Of a stretch of 64,000 nt of DNA, positions 26,350-35,791 are shown piece by piece (the stretch's first letter is position 1; each line of letters begins with the position of its first letter). Position numbers and translations under genes: made by a program. Origin of the DNA: DAISJM01 sp036821485 (GTDB lineage: Bacteria > Verrucomicrobiota > Kiritimatiellia > CAIQIC01 > JAGNIJ01); contig DAISJM010000004.1 in assembly GCA_036821485.1 (NCBI GenBank), forward strand, positions 58,554-122,553. Reading direction: 5' to 3'. A model generated the notes under the pieces. That model ran no database searches. It was not told the origin of the DNA and saw only the letters and a list, made by a program, of their open reading frames with translations.

Positions 26350-28205
26350 GGTCTGTCCAGAAGGGTCAGCGTCGCAAAAGCATTCCACTGGAGATGCGGC
26401 GATCCATCCCCATTCGCAGGGAACAACATATCGGCCGCCTTGGCGTTGAAGTAAGGATGCCGCAGCCCCGCCCACCGCGCCCGCAATTCGTCACCCAACC
26501 CCGCGCGACACCATCGTTCCCACGGCACACTAAAGCCTTGCTTCGGCCGCTCAAACATTTCACGCGGCACGTGGCGCTCAAGCAGGCGACGCAGAATCGC
26601 CTTGCCGCGCATCGCATCGTCCATCTTCGCCTCGTAGGGCAACCGGGCGGCAAATTCTACAACACGGTGATCAAGATACGGGCTCCTGCATTCAAGCGCA
26701 TGCGCCATGCTCATCCGGTCCACTTTGACCAGGATGTCATCGGCCATGTATGTCTTGATGTTCACGTACTGCATCTGGCTCAGCACATCCGAGCCCGCAA
26801 CGCGGGAGAACCACTTCTCCCGATCCCTCCACGAATCCACGCCTTTCAGTAGTCGCAGGAACTCGGGCGAGAACACCTGCTCATGGCGGCGGAGACTCAG
26901 CAATTTCTCGACGTGCGAGAAACCGCGTTGCGGCCCCAGCATCCTCAGCTTTACATCGCGAAGCCGTTCGCCAAACGTCAATGCCCGCGCCGCCCGGCGC
27001 CGCATTTCAGCGGGCCCCCACAGGCGCAACCCCTCCCGATGCCACGGATAGCCCGCAAACACTTCGTCGCCACCATCCCCGGTCAACGCCACCGTCACAT
27101 GCTGCCGCGCCGTCTTGGAAACATAGTACGTCGGGATCGCGGACGAATCACCGAACGGCTCATCGAAATGCGCCGCAATGCCGCGAAACGTCCCGGCCAT
27201 ATCGTCCTTCACGGTAAGGACAGTGTTGCGAATCTTCAGATGTGCAGAGATTCTCTGAGCGAACGGCGCCTCATCGTATTCCTTTTCCTGGAAGGCGATG
27301 GTGAAGGTCCCCAGGTCCGCGCCCGCCACCTTCGCCGCCAGCGCTGTGATCAGGCTCGAATCAATCCCCCCGGAGAGAAACACACCCAAAGGCACATCGG
27401 AAATCAGTCGCAGGCGAATGGCATTGCGCAGCAGCGCATCGAGTTCGTCGGCCAGTTCATCCGGCCGGCGCCGGTCCACGGCGCCCCCGAACGGACAATC
27501 CCAGTACTCGTGCAGTTCCAGGCGACCGTCTGCCCACACAGCGTAGTTCGCTGCAGGCAAGCGACGTATCTGTTCGAAGATGGTTCGCTCGCCCATCGTG
27601 TAACCAAACGTCCACATCTGGTCGAGCGCCACGGCGTCAATCTTCTCGCGATCAATCAGGCCCGTCGCGAGGATCGCCTTCATCTCCGAGGCAAAGACAA
27701 GACCGCCATCCGGCAGCAGGGCATAATAGAGAGGCTTCTTGCCTAGCCGGTCGCGGGCGAGAATCAGTTGCCGTCTGCGGCTGTCCCACAGGCCGAAGGC
27801 AAACATCCCGTTCATGCGTTTCAGAGCAGGTTCAATACCATGCTGCTCGTAGAGATGAAGAATCGTTTCCGTATCACACCGGGAGCGAAACACGTGCCCC
27901 TGCGCCTTCAACTCGTCGGCGAACTCCCCAAAGTTGTAGAATTCTCCGTTGTACGTGATCCACAACGACCCGTCCTCGTTGGACATGGGTTGGTGCCCGT
28001 CGGGAGAAAGATCGATGATGCTGAGCCGCCGCTGCGCCAGCCCAACAGCAAAAGGTGCGCCCACCTGCAAACGTTGCCCCGCCGCACTCCAGACCTCCGC
28101 CCCGTGATCATCCGGACCACGATGAGCAATGGCCTCGGATGCCTTCGCGAGCATCGCCCAATTGAAGCGATCCTCACGCGATACGAAACCTGTTATGCCA
28201 CACAT
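26346..28205 (-). CDS. asnB: Asparagine synthase (glutamine-hydrolysing) type amidotransferase
   Basis: A 619-residue class II glutamine amidotransferase. Cys2 of MCGITGFVSR is the glutaminase nucleophile after Met removal, and YNGEFYN and RCDTETILHLYE belong to the Ntn glutaminase domain. VFLSGGIDSSLI at about 275-286 is the ATP pyrophosphatase loop, and TGDGGDEVFAGYPWH follows. Length and domain order are those of AsnB. In polysaccharide and exosortase loci such proteins often amidate uronic acids or other carboxylates rather than make asparagine; the CapK-like neighbour supports that. Which role applies cannot be read from sequence. Confidence 0.88.
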   Translation of the reverse strand: MCGITGFVSREDRFNWAMLAKASEAIAHRGPDDHGAEVWSAAGQRLQVGAPFAVGLAQRRLSIIDLSPDGHQPMSNEDGSLWITYNGEFYNFGEFADELKAQGHVFRSRCDTETILHLYEQHGIEPALKRMNGMFAFGLWDSRRRQLILARDRLGKKPLYYALLPDGGLVFASEMKAILATGLIDREKIDAVALDQMWTFGYTMGERTIFEQIRRLPAANYAVWADGRLELHEYWDCPFGGAVDRRRPDELADELDALLRNAIRLRLISDVPLGVFLSGGIDSSLITALAAKVAGADLGTFTIAFQEKEYDEAPFAQRISAHLKIRNTVLTVKDDMAGTFRGIAAHFDEPFGDSSAIPTYYVSKTARQHVTVALTGDGGDEVFAGYPWHREGLRLWGPAEMRRRAARALTFGERLRDVKLRMLGPQRGFSHVEKLLSLRRHEQVFSPEFLRLLKGVDSWRDREKWFSRVAGSDVLSQMQYVNIKTYMADDILVKVDRMSMAHALECRSPYLDHRVVEFAARLPYEAKMDDAMRGKAILRRLLERHVPREMFERPKQGFSVPWERWCRAGLGDELRARWAGLRHPYFNAKAADMLFPANGDGSPHLQWNAFATLTLLDRP

Positions 28206-28214
28206 GAAGAATCT

Positions 28215-29783
28215 CTAGGGTTCGTCCGGTGTCTTCTTCCGCCGCAGATCGAACACAATGAATCGGCCGCCGTTGGTCATCACCGGGTAGTTGGAGAAGA
28301 GGAAGTCGCGCAGACCGGGCTGACGGTCCAACTCCTGCATCGCCCGGCAGATCACGAAGTAATCGGGATGGTTCGTGGCGTAGAACTCTTCAAAACGGTC
28401 CGCAGCAAGAAGCTCCGGCCGGGTCTCCGGGGCGGCACGCTTTCCATACCCCAAGTGGTGATGCGCCATCAGATCACTCTCCGGCCAATACCACCCGTCG
28501 ATCTCGGCGAAGTACTTCAACGAGTTGCCAACGTCATAGTCCAGGAATACGACTCGCCGACTGTGCCCCACCGCATCACCAATCGTCCTGGCCATCTGAA
28601 CGTAGGCCCCGTTGTCCGAACCCCGTGAACCCCAGGACACGGCATTTACCCCCGCGATCATCCACGCCAGGCACAACACCCACACGATGACAGACTGAAT
28701 CCCCGCGCGACGGCCCTCCGTGACCTTCTCCGACGGAACCACCAGCCCTGCCGCACCCAACCCAAGCAGGGGAACAGCCAACAAATGCCAGTAGTCATGA
28801 TTGGGCGTGGTGAAACTGAACAACAGCGACTGGATGACGTATCCACCGCCGTAACCGAGAACCACGGCCAGCGTCCTGCGGTCGCGCAGGAAAAGAAATC
28901 CCGAACAGGCCACCACAAGACCCGGCCATGTGAACACATGGACCAGTACGCCCAACCAACCTTTCCAGAAATAGAGCGTGCGCAGCAGATGAAAGCTGAG
29001 ATAGGTCTGAAAATGCCATCCCGGCTGATACCAGCCCTGCGCGCGCGCCCACAGGACGATCACGCCGGATGGCAACACGCTCGCCACCGCATAGACCCAA
29101 CTCGAAGGTGCCTTGACCGAGGACCAGAATCCCCGATGGTACAACGAAAGTCCCGCGAACAACCCGAACATCATCAGCAGGCTGCCACCCGGTTTCACAA
29201 AAGTGGTCGCCGCAGAAACCGCCGCATACAGGGCCAGCCTGCGTGCTGACGGACGCTCGAAATACTTCAGACCGGTCAGCAGGCAGCCGCATAGACCCGC
29301 CACCATCAGTGAATCAGGCTGCCAACTCCGGCTGGCAGCCATGGCGTACGGCAGAAACAGATAGAAGACCGCTGCCGCAAGCGCCGCTTCCCGCGACAAG
29401 AGTCGTCTCACTGCCGCAAAAAGAAGCACGCCTCCCAGCATCCAGCAGGTCACCGTGATCGTGCGCGGCACCCAGAACTGTTCGGAACCTATAAGCCGAA
29501 ACACGGCCGCGGATGCAACTTCCAGCACCGGCGGTTCCGCCAGCCACTTCATGTAGCCGGACACGACGTCGCGCCGCCACTCCGGAATTGCGGAGTTGTT
29601 CTCGAAGAAGAGGGCCCGTGCAATCAACGCTCCGCTGTATTGCCGTACCGTCCAGAAGTCCCGCGGCGCCTCATTGATCCTGTATACGCGCACCAGAAAG
29701 GCAGACAGGAAAACAAACACGACCATCGCGAGAAACGCCCGCGGATGCCTTGCAGCAAGACCGGTCTCCGCTTCATCCTTCAT
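28215..29783 (-). CDS. GT39-like multi-spanning membrane protein
   Basis: A 522-residue integral membrane protein with about eleven helices and a short soluble C-terminal region. The first loop reads APRDFWTVRQYSGALIARALFFENN and is followed by LAEPPVLEVASAAVF, matching the acidic-loop and EPP/HPP segment of PMT_2-type GT-C enzymes. It lies 9 bases upstream of the asparagine-synthase gene and overlaps the GT4 gene upstream by ATGA. No polyprenyl-phosphate GT2 gene is directly beside it, unlike the other GT-C genes here. Confidence 0.68.
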   Translation of the reverse strand: MKDEAETGLAARHPRAFLAMVVFVFLSAFLVRVYRINEAPRDFWTVRQYSGALIARALFFENNSAIPEWRRDVVSGYMKWLAEPPVLEVASAAVFRLIGSEQFWVPRTITVTCWMLGGVLLFAAVRRLLSREAALAAAVFYLFLPYAMAASRSWQPDSLMVAGLCGCLLTGLKYFERPSARRLALYAAVSAATTFVKPGGSLLMMFGLFAGLSLYHRGFWSSVKAPSSWVYAVASVLPSGVIVLWARAQGWYQPGWHFQTYLSFHLLRTLYFWKGWLGVLVHVFTWPGLVVACSGFLFLRDRRTLAVVLGYGGGYVIQSLLFSFTTPNHDYWHLLAVPLLGLGAAGLVVPSEKVTEGRRAGIQSVIVWVLCLAWMIAGVNAVSWGSRGSDNGAYVQMARTIGDAVGHSRRVVFLDYDVGNSLKYFAEIDGWYWPESDLMAHHHLGYGKRAAPETRPELLAADRFEEFYATNHPDYFVICRAMQELDRQPGLRDFLFSNYPVMTNGGRFIVFDLRRKKTPDEP

Positions 29784-30949
29784 CCAATCTCCCCTTTGCC
29801 TTCTTCAACATCACAGACACTCCCATATACATCCATCAGCCGCCGCGCACTCAACGGCCAGCCATGCTGCTCCACCGCGCGCGCGCGGTTTCGCCGGCCA
29901 ATCTCTTGCCGCAAGGGCTCATCCTTCGCCAGCGCGCAGAGCGCCGCCGCGAGAGCAGAGGCGTCGCCCGCCGGCACCACGCGTCCGCCACCGTATTCAA
30001 TCAACTTCGGCACCCACCCGCAATCCGTCGTCACAATCGGCAACCCCGACGCCATCGCTTCGATGGCCGCAAAGCAGAAGGATTCGTAGTCGCTCGAGAT
30101 CACCTTGATGTCCGCCGCAGCATACACATCAGGAAGATCGCCAAACGGAACTTCGCCCAGAAACCGCACGCGGTCGCGCACACCCAATTCGGCGGCCAAC
30201 CCTTTCATACGCCCCTCCAGCGGTCCGCTGCCCGCAAGCAGCAGCACAGCCCTGGCACATTCACCGCTCATTTGCGCAAAGGCGCGAAGCAGCACTTCGT
30301 GATTCTTGAAGGCTTGAAATCGCGCCACATAGAGAACGATCAGGGCGTCGGCCTCAAGCCCCGCCTTCCTGCGAAATCCGGATTCGTGCGGATGGAACAC
30401 GTCGGTATCCACCCCATTCGGGACCTCCATGCAATCGGGACGTTCTGTCGCGCGCAGCTTCTCGACCGAGGTCCCGCTCGCAATGACGGCATCCGCCTGC
30501 TTCATCCCGCCCCGAGGATCGTAGACGTTGGGTGCCGTAACACGCATCACGAGCGGTTTCGGGAACCCACCCCGCTTGAGCCAGGCAACAAGATTCGGCA
30601 GCTCGCAGATCTGAATCACATCGTAGTCTACGCCATGTCTCAGTATCCACCGCGCAGCGACCTTCTCGAACATCTCGAAATCAGCCACACGCAGACGCCA
30701 CCCACCTCTTACCTTGTCCCAGGGAAACCAACCGAAGTAGGGAGAGCGGACGTGGAAACTTGAAACTGGAGACCTGAAACCTGAGAAGAGATCCTTTCTT
30801 CGGAGACCGCCGAATAGCGGGATTCCAGTCAGGAATGAAATCGTGCAGCCCTGCGACTGAAGGTGACGCGCAATTTCTAAATCAAACGTCTCGCCGCCGC
30901 CGCGTTCCATCGCAGCCATGCGGTTGACAAAGAGTACGCTCAGACTCAT
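29780..30949 (-). CDS. Glycosyltransferase family 4
   Basis: A 389-residue GT4. The N-terminal domain has VNRMAAMERGGGETFDLEIA, the GT-C-independent GT-B domain has MEVPNGVDTDVFHP and VLYVARFQAFKNHEVLLRA, and the donor motif is YESFCFAAIEAMASGLPIVT (E-x7-E). The ATG at 30949 overlaps the upstream stop (ATGA). Its own stop overlaps the next gene. It is the second of a run of GT4 genes in this operon, consistent with successive addition of different sugars on the cytoplasmic side. Confidence 0.88.
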   Translation of the reverse strand: MSLSVLFVNRMAAMERGGGETFDLEIARHLQSQGCTISFLTGIPLFGGLRRKDLFSGFRSPVSSFHVRSPYFGWFPWDKVRGGWRLRVADFEMFEKVAARWILRHGVDYDVIQICELPNLVAWLKRGGFPKPLVMRVTAPNVYDPRGGMKQADAVIASGTSVEKLRATERPDCMEVPNGVDTDVFHPHESGFRRKAGLEADALIVLYVARFQAFKNHEVLLRAFAQMSGECARAVLLLAGSGPLEGRMKGLAAELGVRDRVRFLGEVPFGDLPDVYAAADIKVISSDYESFCFAAIEAMASGLPIVTTDCGWVPKLIEYGGGRVVPAGDASALAAALCALAKDEPLRQEIGRRNRARAVEQHGWPLSARRLMDVYGSVCDVEEGKGEIG

Positions 30950-32160
30950 ACCGACTTGCCCCGCCGCTCCATCCACGTCCTTATCAATCGCTTGAGGGGT
31001 TCAGGCACCCACCTGCGCCACGTCGGCTTCATGGCTGACGGAATCGAGTAGTTGCTCACCGTCAATTCCGGCATCTGGCGCAGAGGCGAAGCCATGACGC
31101 GCTGAAACAACTCTGTGTATTTCTCCGCCATAATCTCCACCGTGAAACCCTCCGCAATTCGCCGGCGTCCGCCCTCGGCCAGTCGCGACACGAGTTCAGG
31201 CTCACGCGTCAGTCTCAGCACGGCAGAGGCCGCATCATCAACACTGCCCACTTGAAAGAGCAAACCGCTCGCGCCGTCTTCAATGATACGGCTGACGGAG
31301 TCCTTGATCCGGGACGCCACACAGGCACAGCCTGCAGCCATCGCTTCCATCAGCGCATTGGGACAGCCCTCAAAACGCGAAGGCAGAATGAAGCCATCCA
31401 CTTCGTAGTACAGCTTCTTGACCTGCACATACGGCACAGCCCCCAGCATGCGAACCCGATCCTGCACGCCGTGTGCACGGAACGCTGCTTCAAGCTTCGA
31501 GCGATCAGGCCCATCCCCCACCACCCACAGCTCCACGTCACCCGCTCGGTCGACAACCCGCCGCAACATCTCCGGGAGAAGCAACACCCCTTTATCCAAA
31601 TCAGAGATGCGTCCCACGTACAGCACTCGCAGACGCGCCGCGGCGTCCCTCCCCGGACTGCGGGCCGGGAACTCGTTCATCGCGACACCGTTGTAGATCA
31701 CCGCGAGCCGGCCTCGATCCACGCCGTAGCTGCGCGCGAGATCTTCGGCAACACGATCACTCACCGCGGCGATGGCGTCCACGTAGTTCGCTACAGCCCG
31801 GGTCGGTGCGTAGGCGCCGCGCGTCATCATCGGCACCCGCACCACGCACCGAAGCGACGACGGCAGATAGCGCGGCAGATTGGCCGTCAACACGCCACAA
31901 CACGGCAGCGTCATGACAAGGTCGCACGACTCGTGCAGGAGAAAATCGATGAGCTGCTCCGTCGCTTCCGGCAACGCTTCCGACAGTTCCGTCGCATGTA
32001 CGCCGTCCACCCCACGGAAAGGCGACGCCGAAATCCGGCCCGCGGAGACCGGCGGCACGCAAATAAGATCAACGCCCAATGGCGCAATCGCGGGCCGCAA
32101 CTGCTGGAAGAACGAAAACGTGCCGCCGATTTGCGGCTCGCAGATGTAGGCGACTTTCAT
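30946..32160 (-). CDS. Glycosyltransferase family 4
   Basis: A 404-residue GT4 starting MKVAYICEPQIGGTFSFFQQ. The central linker has VIYNGVAMNEFP, the donor domain has LRVLYVGRISDLDKGVLLLP, and the E-x7-E signature is RFEGCPNALMEAMAAGCACV. The C-terminal 60 residues are basic and extend past the usual family end. The start ATG lies in an ATGA overlap with the upstream gene. No membrane helix is evident. Sugar and acceptor unknown. Confidence 0.87.
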   Translation of the reverse strand: MKVAYICEPQIGGTFSFFQQLRPAIAPLGVDLICVPPVSAGRISASPFRGVDGVHATELSEALPEATEQLIDFLLHESCDLVMTLPCCGVLTANLPRYLPSSLRCVVRVPMMTRGAYAPTRAVANYVDAIAAVSDRVAEDLARSYGVDRGRLAVIYNGVAMNEFPARSPGRDAAARLRVLYVGRISDLDKGVLLLPEMLRRVVDRAGDVELWVVGDGPDRSKLEAAFRAHGVQDRVRMLGAVPYVQVKKLYYEVDGFILPSRFEGCPNALMEAMAAGCACVASRIKDSVSRIIEDGASGLLFQVGSVDDAASAVLRLTREPELVSRLAEGGRRRIAEGFTVEIMAEKYTELFQRVMASPLRQMPELTVSNYSIPSAMKPTWRRWVPEPLKRLIRTWMERRGKSV

Positions 32161-33317
32161 CGTTTCAACAACGCCCCCATCAAGCCCAGCATGCGTTGAC
32201 TCATGGCCACCCGGCTGTAGCTGCGGATGCATTTCGCACGCGCCGCCACCCCCGCGTCGCGTGCTTCATCCGGATTATCCAGTACGAACGCGATCCGCTC
32301 CGCCATCTTGGCCGCGTCTCCCGCCGGCGCGGTCCAACCACACCCCTCCAGGATATCCGGCAAATCCGACACCGCACTGGCGACAATCGGCTTCTCCATC
32401 GCCATCGCCTCAAACACCTTGCACGGTGTTTGCGACTGTGCCAGCAGCCCATCGGCCAACGGAATTACCAGCACGTCCGCCAGCGCGAGGTAGCGTGGCA
32501 TGTCTTCCTTGCGCTGCGACCCAAGGGTTACCACGAACTCACGGACGGATGGATCACGCCGCAGTTCGGACACGTGTTCGTTATCCGGCCCGACAATCAC
32601 AAAGCGGCAATCCTTCCGCCCCAAGATCCGTAACGCCTCCAGCACTTGCTCAACTCCCTTGTGCGGCCGCACCACGCCACCGAACAGGATGACTCTGGCA
32701 GATTCAAGACCCAGTTCACGCCGAAGCGCGCGAACACTCTCGGCCGGAACGGGGGCAAACGCATCCGTGTCTACGCCGGGATACAGTAGTTCGCCGCCAA
32801 ACTTCCGCTGCAGGAACCGGCTCGACGACAGCACCATGTCCGCTCGCGGGATCATCCGTTCCACCATCGGGAAATAGATATCTTCAAGAGGATGATGGAC
32901 GTTTCTCACCCACCTTCCGATAAGCTGTCCCGCACTCAATTCCTGCAACACCGCGCCATCCCACTCATCCATGAACACCACGGCGCGCGCGCCACGTTTC
33001 TGCGCTGCCAAAGCCACGGGCACGGTGTTCGCATAGGCCTTCATGGCCACTACGATGTCCCCGGAAACTGCGCGCCGGATGGCCGCCCGATCGCAAAAGA
33101 ACTCGGGGAATCGGTAAATCCGCGGCGCATGAACCACCCTATATGGGAAGGTGTCGCGGTACATCGGGCAGATGCCATGGCCAAGATCGGGACCGACAAT
33201 CTCCACGTCATACTCATTCTTCACGAGGCCGGCCAGCATCGTGGTGGCCCCAAGAATCGGACTTGCCAGATCCGGAACCACGAAGGAAATCAACGCGCGC
33301 TGTCGCGAAGTGCTCAT
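32157..33317 (-). CDS. Glycosyltransferase family 4, first gene of the operon
   Basis: A 386-residue GT4. The N-terminal domain has PILGATTMLAGLVKNEYDV, the middle has LLYPGVDTDAFAP and RVILFGGVVRPHKGVEQVLEAL, and the donor site reads AQSQTPCKVFEAMAMEKPIV. There the first Glu of E-x7-E is replaced, while the second is kept. The ATG at 33317 was preferred over an in-frame TTG seven codons upstream; neither has a clear Shine-Dalgarno sequence. It heads the coupled minus operon 33317-20539 and diverges from the FAD oxidoreductase at 33383. Confidence 0.85.
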   Translation of the reverse strand: MSTSRQRALISFVVPDLASPILGATTMLAGLVKNEYDVEIVGPDLGHGICPMYRDTFPYRVVHAPRIYRFPEFFCDRAAIRRAVSGDIVVAMKAYANTVPVALAAQKRGARAVVFMDEWDGAVLQELSAGQLIGRWVRNVHHPLEDIYFPMVERMIPRADMVLSSSRFLQRKFGGELLYPGVDTDAFAPVPAESVRALRRELGLESARVILFGGVVRPHKGVEQVLEALRILGRKDCRFVIVGPDNEHVSELRRDPSVREFVVTLGSQRKEDMPRYLALADVLVIPLADGLLAQSQTPCKVFEAMAMEKPIVASAVSDLPDILEGCGWTAPAGDAAKMAERIAFVLDNPDEARDAGVAARAKCIRSYSRVAMSQRMLGLMGALLKR

Positions 33318-33382
33318 GTCATCGCTGCCCGATCCCAAGAAAAGGCTGGAGCTTGCAATCGCTTGCTGTTTTCATTGCCGCC
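33318..33382. promoter_or_regulatory. Divergent intergenic spacer
   Basis: Sixty-five bases separate the first gene of a 13-kb minus-strand operon from a plus-strand FAD oxidoreductase gene. Promoters for both must lie here or inside the coding ends. A short direct repeat GCTTGC occurs at 33351-33356 and 33361-33366. No consensus -35/-10 pair or ribosome site was found by eye. Confidence 0.25.
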
Positions 33383-34756
33383 ATGCGCATCGTCATCATA
33401 GGTGCCGGCCCGTGCGGACTCGGCGCGGCCCTTCGTCTGCAGGAGTTGGGGGTCCATGACTTCACCGTGTACGAAGCACATAACTACGTCGGCGGCCTGG
33501 CCACATCTTTTGAGGAACCGGCTGGCTTTACCTGGGACCTCGGCATTCACGTCGCCCATTCCCATTACGCCTACATCGATCGCTTGATGCAGGACCTTCT
33601 CCCTGATGGTTACTTTCATCACGTCCGCAAGTCGTGGGTGCGGCTGTACGACACATTCGTGCCGTATCCCTTCCAGTACAACATTCGCCATCTTCCCCGG
33701 CACGCGCTGGAGGAGTGTCTCCAAGGTCTGATAGACAGGAAGCCTGCCCATGCCGGCCGGGCCCCGGCGAACTTCAACGAGTGGATCCTCGCCGGCTTTG
33801 GCAACGGCATTGCCCGACACTTCATGGCACCTTACAACCGCAAAATCTGGCGCACGGATCTGGACCGGATGGGAACCCAGTGGATCGGCGACCGCGTCCC
33901 CCCGGTTGACGTCGAGCGCGTGCAGCGAAATGTCGCACAAGGACTCGACGACGTATCCTGGGGCCCCAACGCAACGTTTCAGTTCCCCAAACATGGAGGA
34001 ACCGGCGCCATCTGGAACGCGCTTGCGAGCCGCATTCCGACAGACAAGATCAGACGATCCACGGCGCTCGTCTCGCTCGATGCACCCAAACGCATTGCGC
34101 GTTTCTCTGACGGCACAAGCGATGCCTACGACTGGATCATCTCCACCATACCCTTGCCCCACCTCACGCGTCTCGTGGGAGACAAGGGACTGCATGCCTT
34201 GGCTCGGCAGCTCCGGTCCACACACGTGGACATCGTTGGACTGGCGTTTCCGGCACCGCTTCCCGAGCAGCTTCGCGACAAGACCTGGCTGTATTGCCCG
34301 GAAGACCGCGCCGGATTTTACCGCGCCACGCCGTTCTCGCTGCTCTCGCCGGATCACGTGCCGGATGTGGAGCGCTGGTGCACGTTTGTCTGCGAAACCT
34401 CCACCGAAGGCTCGGCGCCCCTGCAGCACCCCTCCGTGGTGCGCGATACGATCGATGGACTCCACGCGCTCGGACTCTCCCCCAGAGACACGCTGCCCGC
34501 GCACACATTCCATCGCGCGCTGGAGTTCGGCTATCCCGTGCCCACGGTTGATCGCGACCACATCCTGTCGAAACTCCTGCCCGGCCTCGAAGGGCTCAAC
34601 ATCCTGAGCCGCGGACGATTCGGCGGTTGGAAGTACGAGGTTTCCAACATGGATCATTCCGTGATGCAGGGCGTCGAGGCCGCCGAGCGACTCGTGGCCG
34701 GAACCCCCGAAATCACCCTGTTTGACCCCGCTGCGGTCAACGCCGGCAAACGATGA
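33383..34756 (+). CDS. FAD-dependent oxidoreductase, distant UDP-galactopyranose-mutase/protoporphyrinogen-oxidase-like
   Basis: About 457 residues starting MRIVIIGAGPCGLGAALRLQ, the N-terminal dinucleotide-binding fold. GGLATSFEEPAGFTWDLGIHV at about 33-53 is the second FAD contact region. Later shared blocks are FVPYPFQYN, PYNRKIWRTDL, VSWGPNATFQFPKHGGTGAIW and, near the C-terminus, GRFGGWKYEVSNMDHSVMQG, which parallels the FAD-binding end of UDP-galactopyranose mutases. A full paralogue lies at 36459-37853 on the other strand. Substrate is unknown; an NDP-sugar ring change or oxidation is a reasonable guess. Upstream in-frame sequence overlaps the divergent GT4 and is not counted. Confidence 0.78.
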   Translation: MRIVIIGAGPCGLGAALRLQELGVHDFTVYEAHNYVGGLATSFEEPAGFTWDLGIHVAHSHYAYIDRLMQDLLPDGYFHHVRKSWVRLYDTFVPYPFQYNIRHLPRHALEECLQGLIDRKPAHAGRAPANFNEWILAGFGNGIARHFMAPYNRKIWRTDLDRMGTQWIGDRVPPVDVERVQRNVAQGLDDVSWGPNATFQFPKHGGTGAIWNALASRIPTDKIRRSTALVSLDAPKRIARFSDGTSDAYDWIISTIPLPHLTRLVGDKGLHALARQLRSTHVDIVGLAFPAPLPEQLRDKTWLYCPEDRAGFYRATPFSLLSPDHVPDVERWCTFVCETSTEGSAPLQHPSVVRDTIDGLHALGLSPRDTLPAHTFHRALEFGYPVPTVDRDHILSKLLPGLEGLNILSRGRFGGWKYEVSNMDHSVMQGVEAAERLVAGTPEITLFDPAAVNAGKR

Positions 34757-34798
34757 CCCCTGCCCTCGGGCGATTTCTGCTTGCATCATCCCCGCATT

Positions 34799-35791
34799 AT
34801 GGCATCCATTGCTGACCCCTGCGGAGAAAGGCGGATAGCATTGACCAAGCTGCTCATGATCCTCACCAGCCACCGGCTGGATTGCCTCAAGATCAGCCTC
34901 GGACTTCTCGAGAAGTCGAATGCCTTCGCCGCCTTCGATCGGGTGGTCTTCCTTGAAAATGGGCTCGAAGCCGCTCACCGCGCTTTCATCGACCGGTTTA
35001 TCGATGCTCATCCCGGCATTGCATGGGACCATGTCACGGGACCCCGCGGCCGAAGTGAACGCATTTCCGGGTTGGAAAATGACTGCGTCAGGAAGTACCC
35101 CGGCTGCGTATACGTCAAAATGGATGAAGATGTCTTCGTCCCTTCCGGCTGGGCCGAACGCATGCTGGCCGCCTACGAGCGGCATCGCTCCGATCCCGAT
35201 CTTGCCCTCATCACACCGCTGATTCCGAACAACCCCTACGGACTGTACAAGCTGCTGACGAAGTACTATCCCGCCCATCTTGCGGAACATCGCTCGCGGT
35301 TCGGCTGCGACCCCGCACCGGAAATCCACGGCCTGACATGGCAGAGCCCCGCCGTGGCGGAATGGGCCACACGCCTCTTCATCGATCTTGAAGACTGCAA
35401 CGCGCATCACCGTGAATTGATCACTGCCGCACAGAAGGAGACCGACGACGTCTTCTCGGATCCCTTCAGCGTCGGCTGTGTCTGCTTCGACTATCGCCAC
35501 TGGGAAAAGATGGGCGGCATCCCGCCAAAAGACGAACCGGAATGGTGCGCGTGGATTCAGCAGCACGCCCAACACAACATACTCGACGGTTCACAGATTG
35601 CGCTCCACTACTCATTCTTCGTACAACAGGACTGGCTCGACCGGACCACGTTGCTGGAAGACATCCGGCGGACGAACCTGCCCGAAACTTGCCCGCCCGG
35701 TTTCGGTCTGTGGCGGCACCTGCCGCGATTGGCGCGCACGGCGCGCCAGATTCCCACCGTCATCCGCCGACGGCTGGGCCGAGAATCCTGA
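34799..35791 (+). CDS. GT2-like (GT-A fold) glycosyltransferase
   Basis: About 330 residues. LLMILTSHRLDCLKISLGLLE opens a GT-A-like fold, and CVYVKMDEDVFVPSGWAERM at about 103-122 gives an acidic metal-binding DED motif. Later HSDPDLALITPLIPNN and a Cys-rich CVCFDY segment follow. The family is less clear than for the other GT2 genes here. The start is uncertain: ATG at 34799 is used, TTG codons at 34781 and 34841 (the latter after a GGAGAAAGG) are alternatives. It follows the FAD oxidoreductase by 42 bases, and its last 32 bases overlap the convergent methyltransferase gene. Confidence 0.65.
   Translation: MASIADPCGERRIALTKLLMILTSHRLDCLKISLGLLEKSNAFAAFDRVVFLENGLEAAHRAFIDRFIDAHPGIAWDHVTGPRGRSERISGLENDCVRKYPGCVYVKMDEDVFVPSGWAERMLAAYERHRSDPDLALITPLIPNNPYGLYKLLTKYYPAHLAEHRSRFGCDPAPEIHGLTWQSPAVAEWATRLFIDLEDCNAHHRELITAAQKETDDVFSDPFSVGCVCFDYRHWEKMGGIPPKDEPEWCAWIQQHAQHNILDGSQIALHYSFFVQQDWLDRTTLLEDIRRTNLPETCPPGFGLWRHLPRLARTARQIPTVIRRRLGRES

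Noticed and set aside
23593..31796. Short repeat CGTAGTTCGCT at 23594, 27542 and 31782 (17 bases identical in the first two)
   Set aside because: All three lie in coding sequence; two encode the same short peptide PAANYA in unrelated proteins. A 17-base match by chance is not very unlikely over 64 kb.
33314..35575. A 753-codon open frame on the minus strand over the FAD oxidoreductase and GT2-like genes
   Set aside because: It is antisense to two genes with clear motifs, shows no domain of its own, and is typical of open antisense frames in high-GC DNA.
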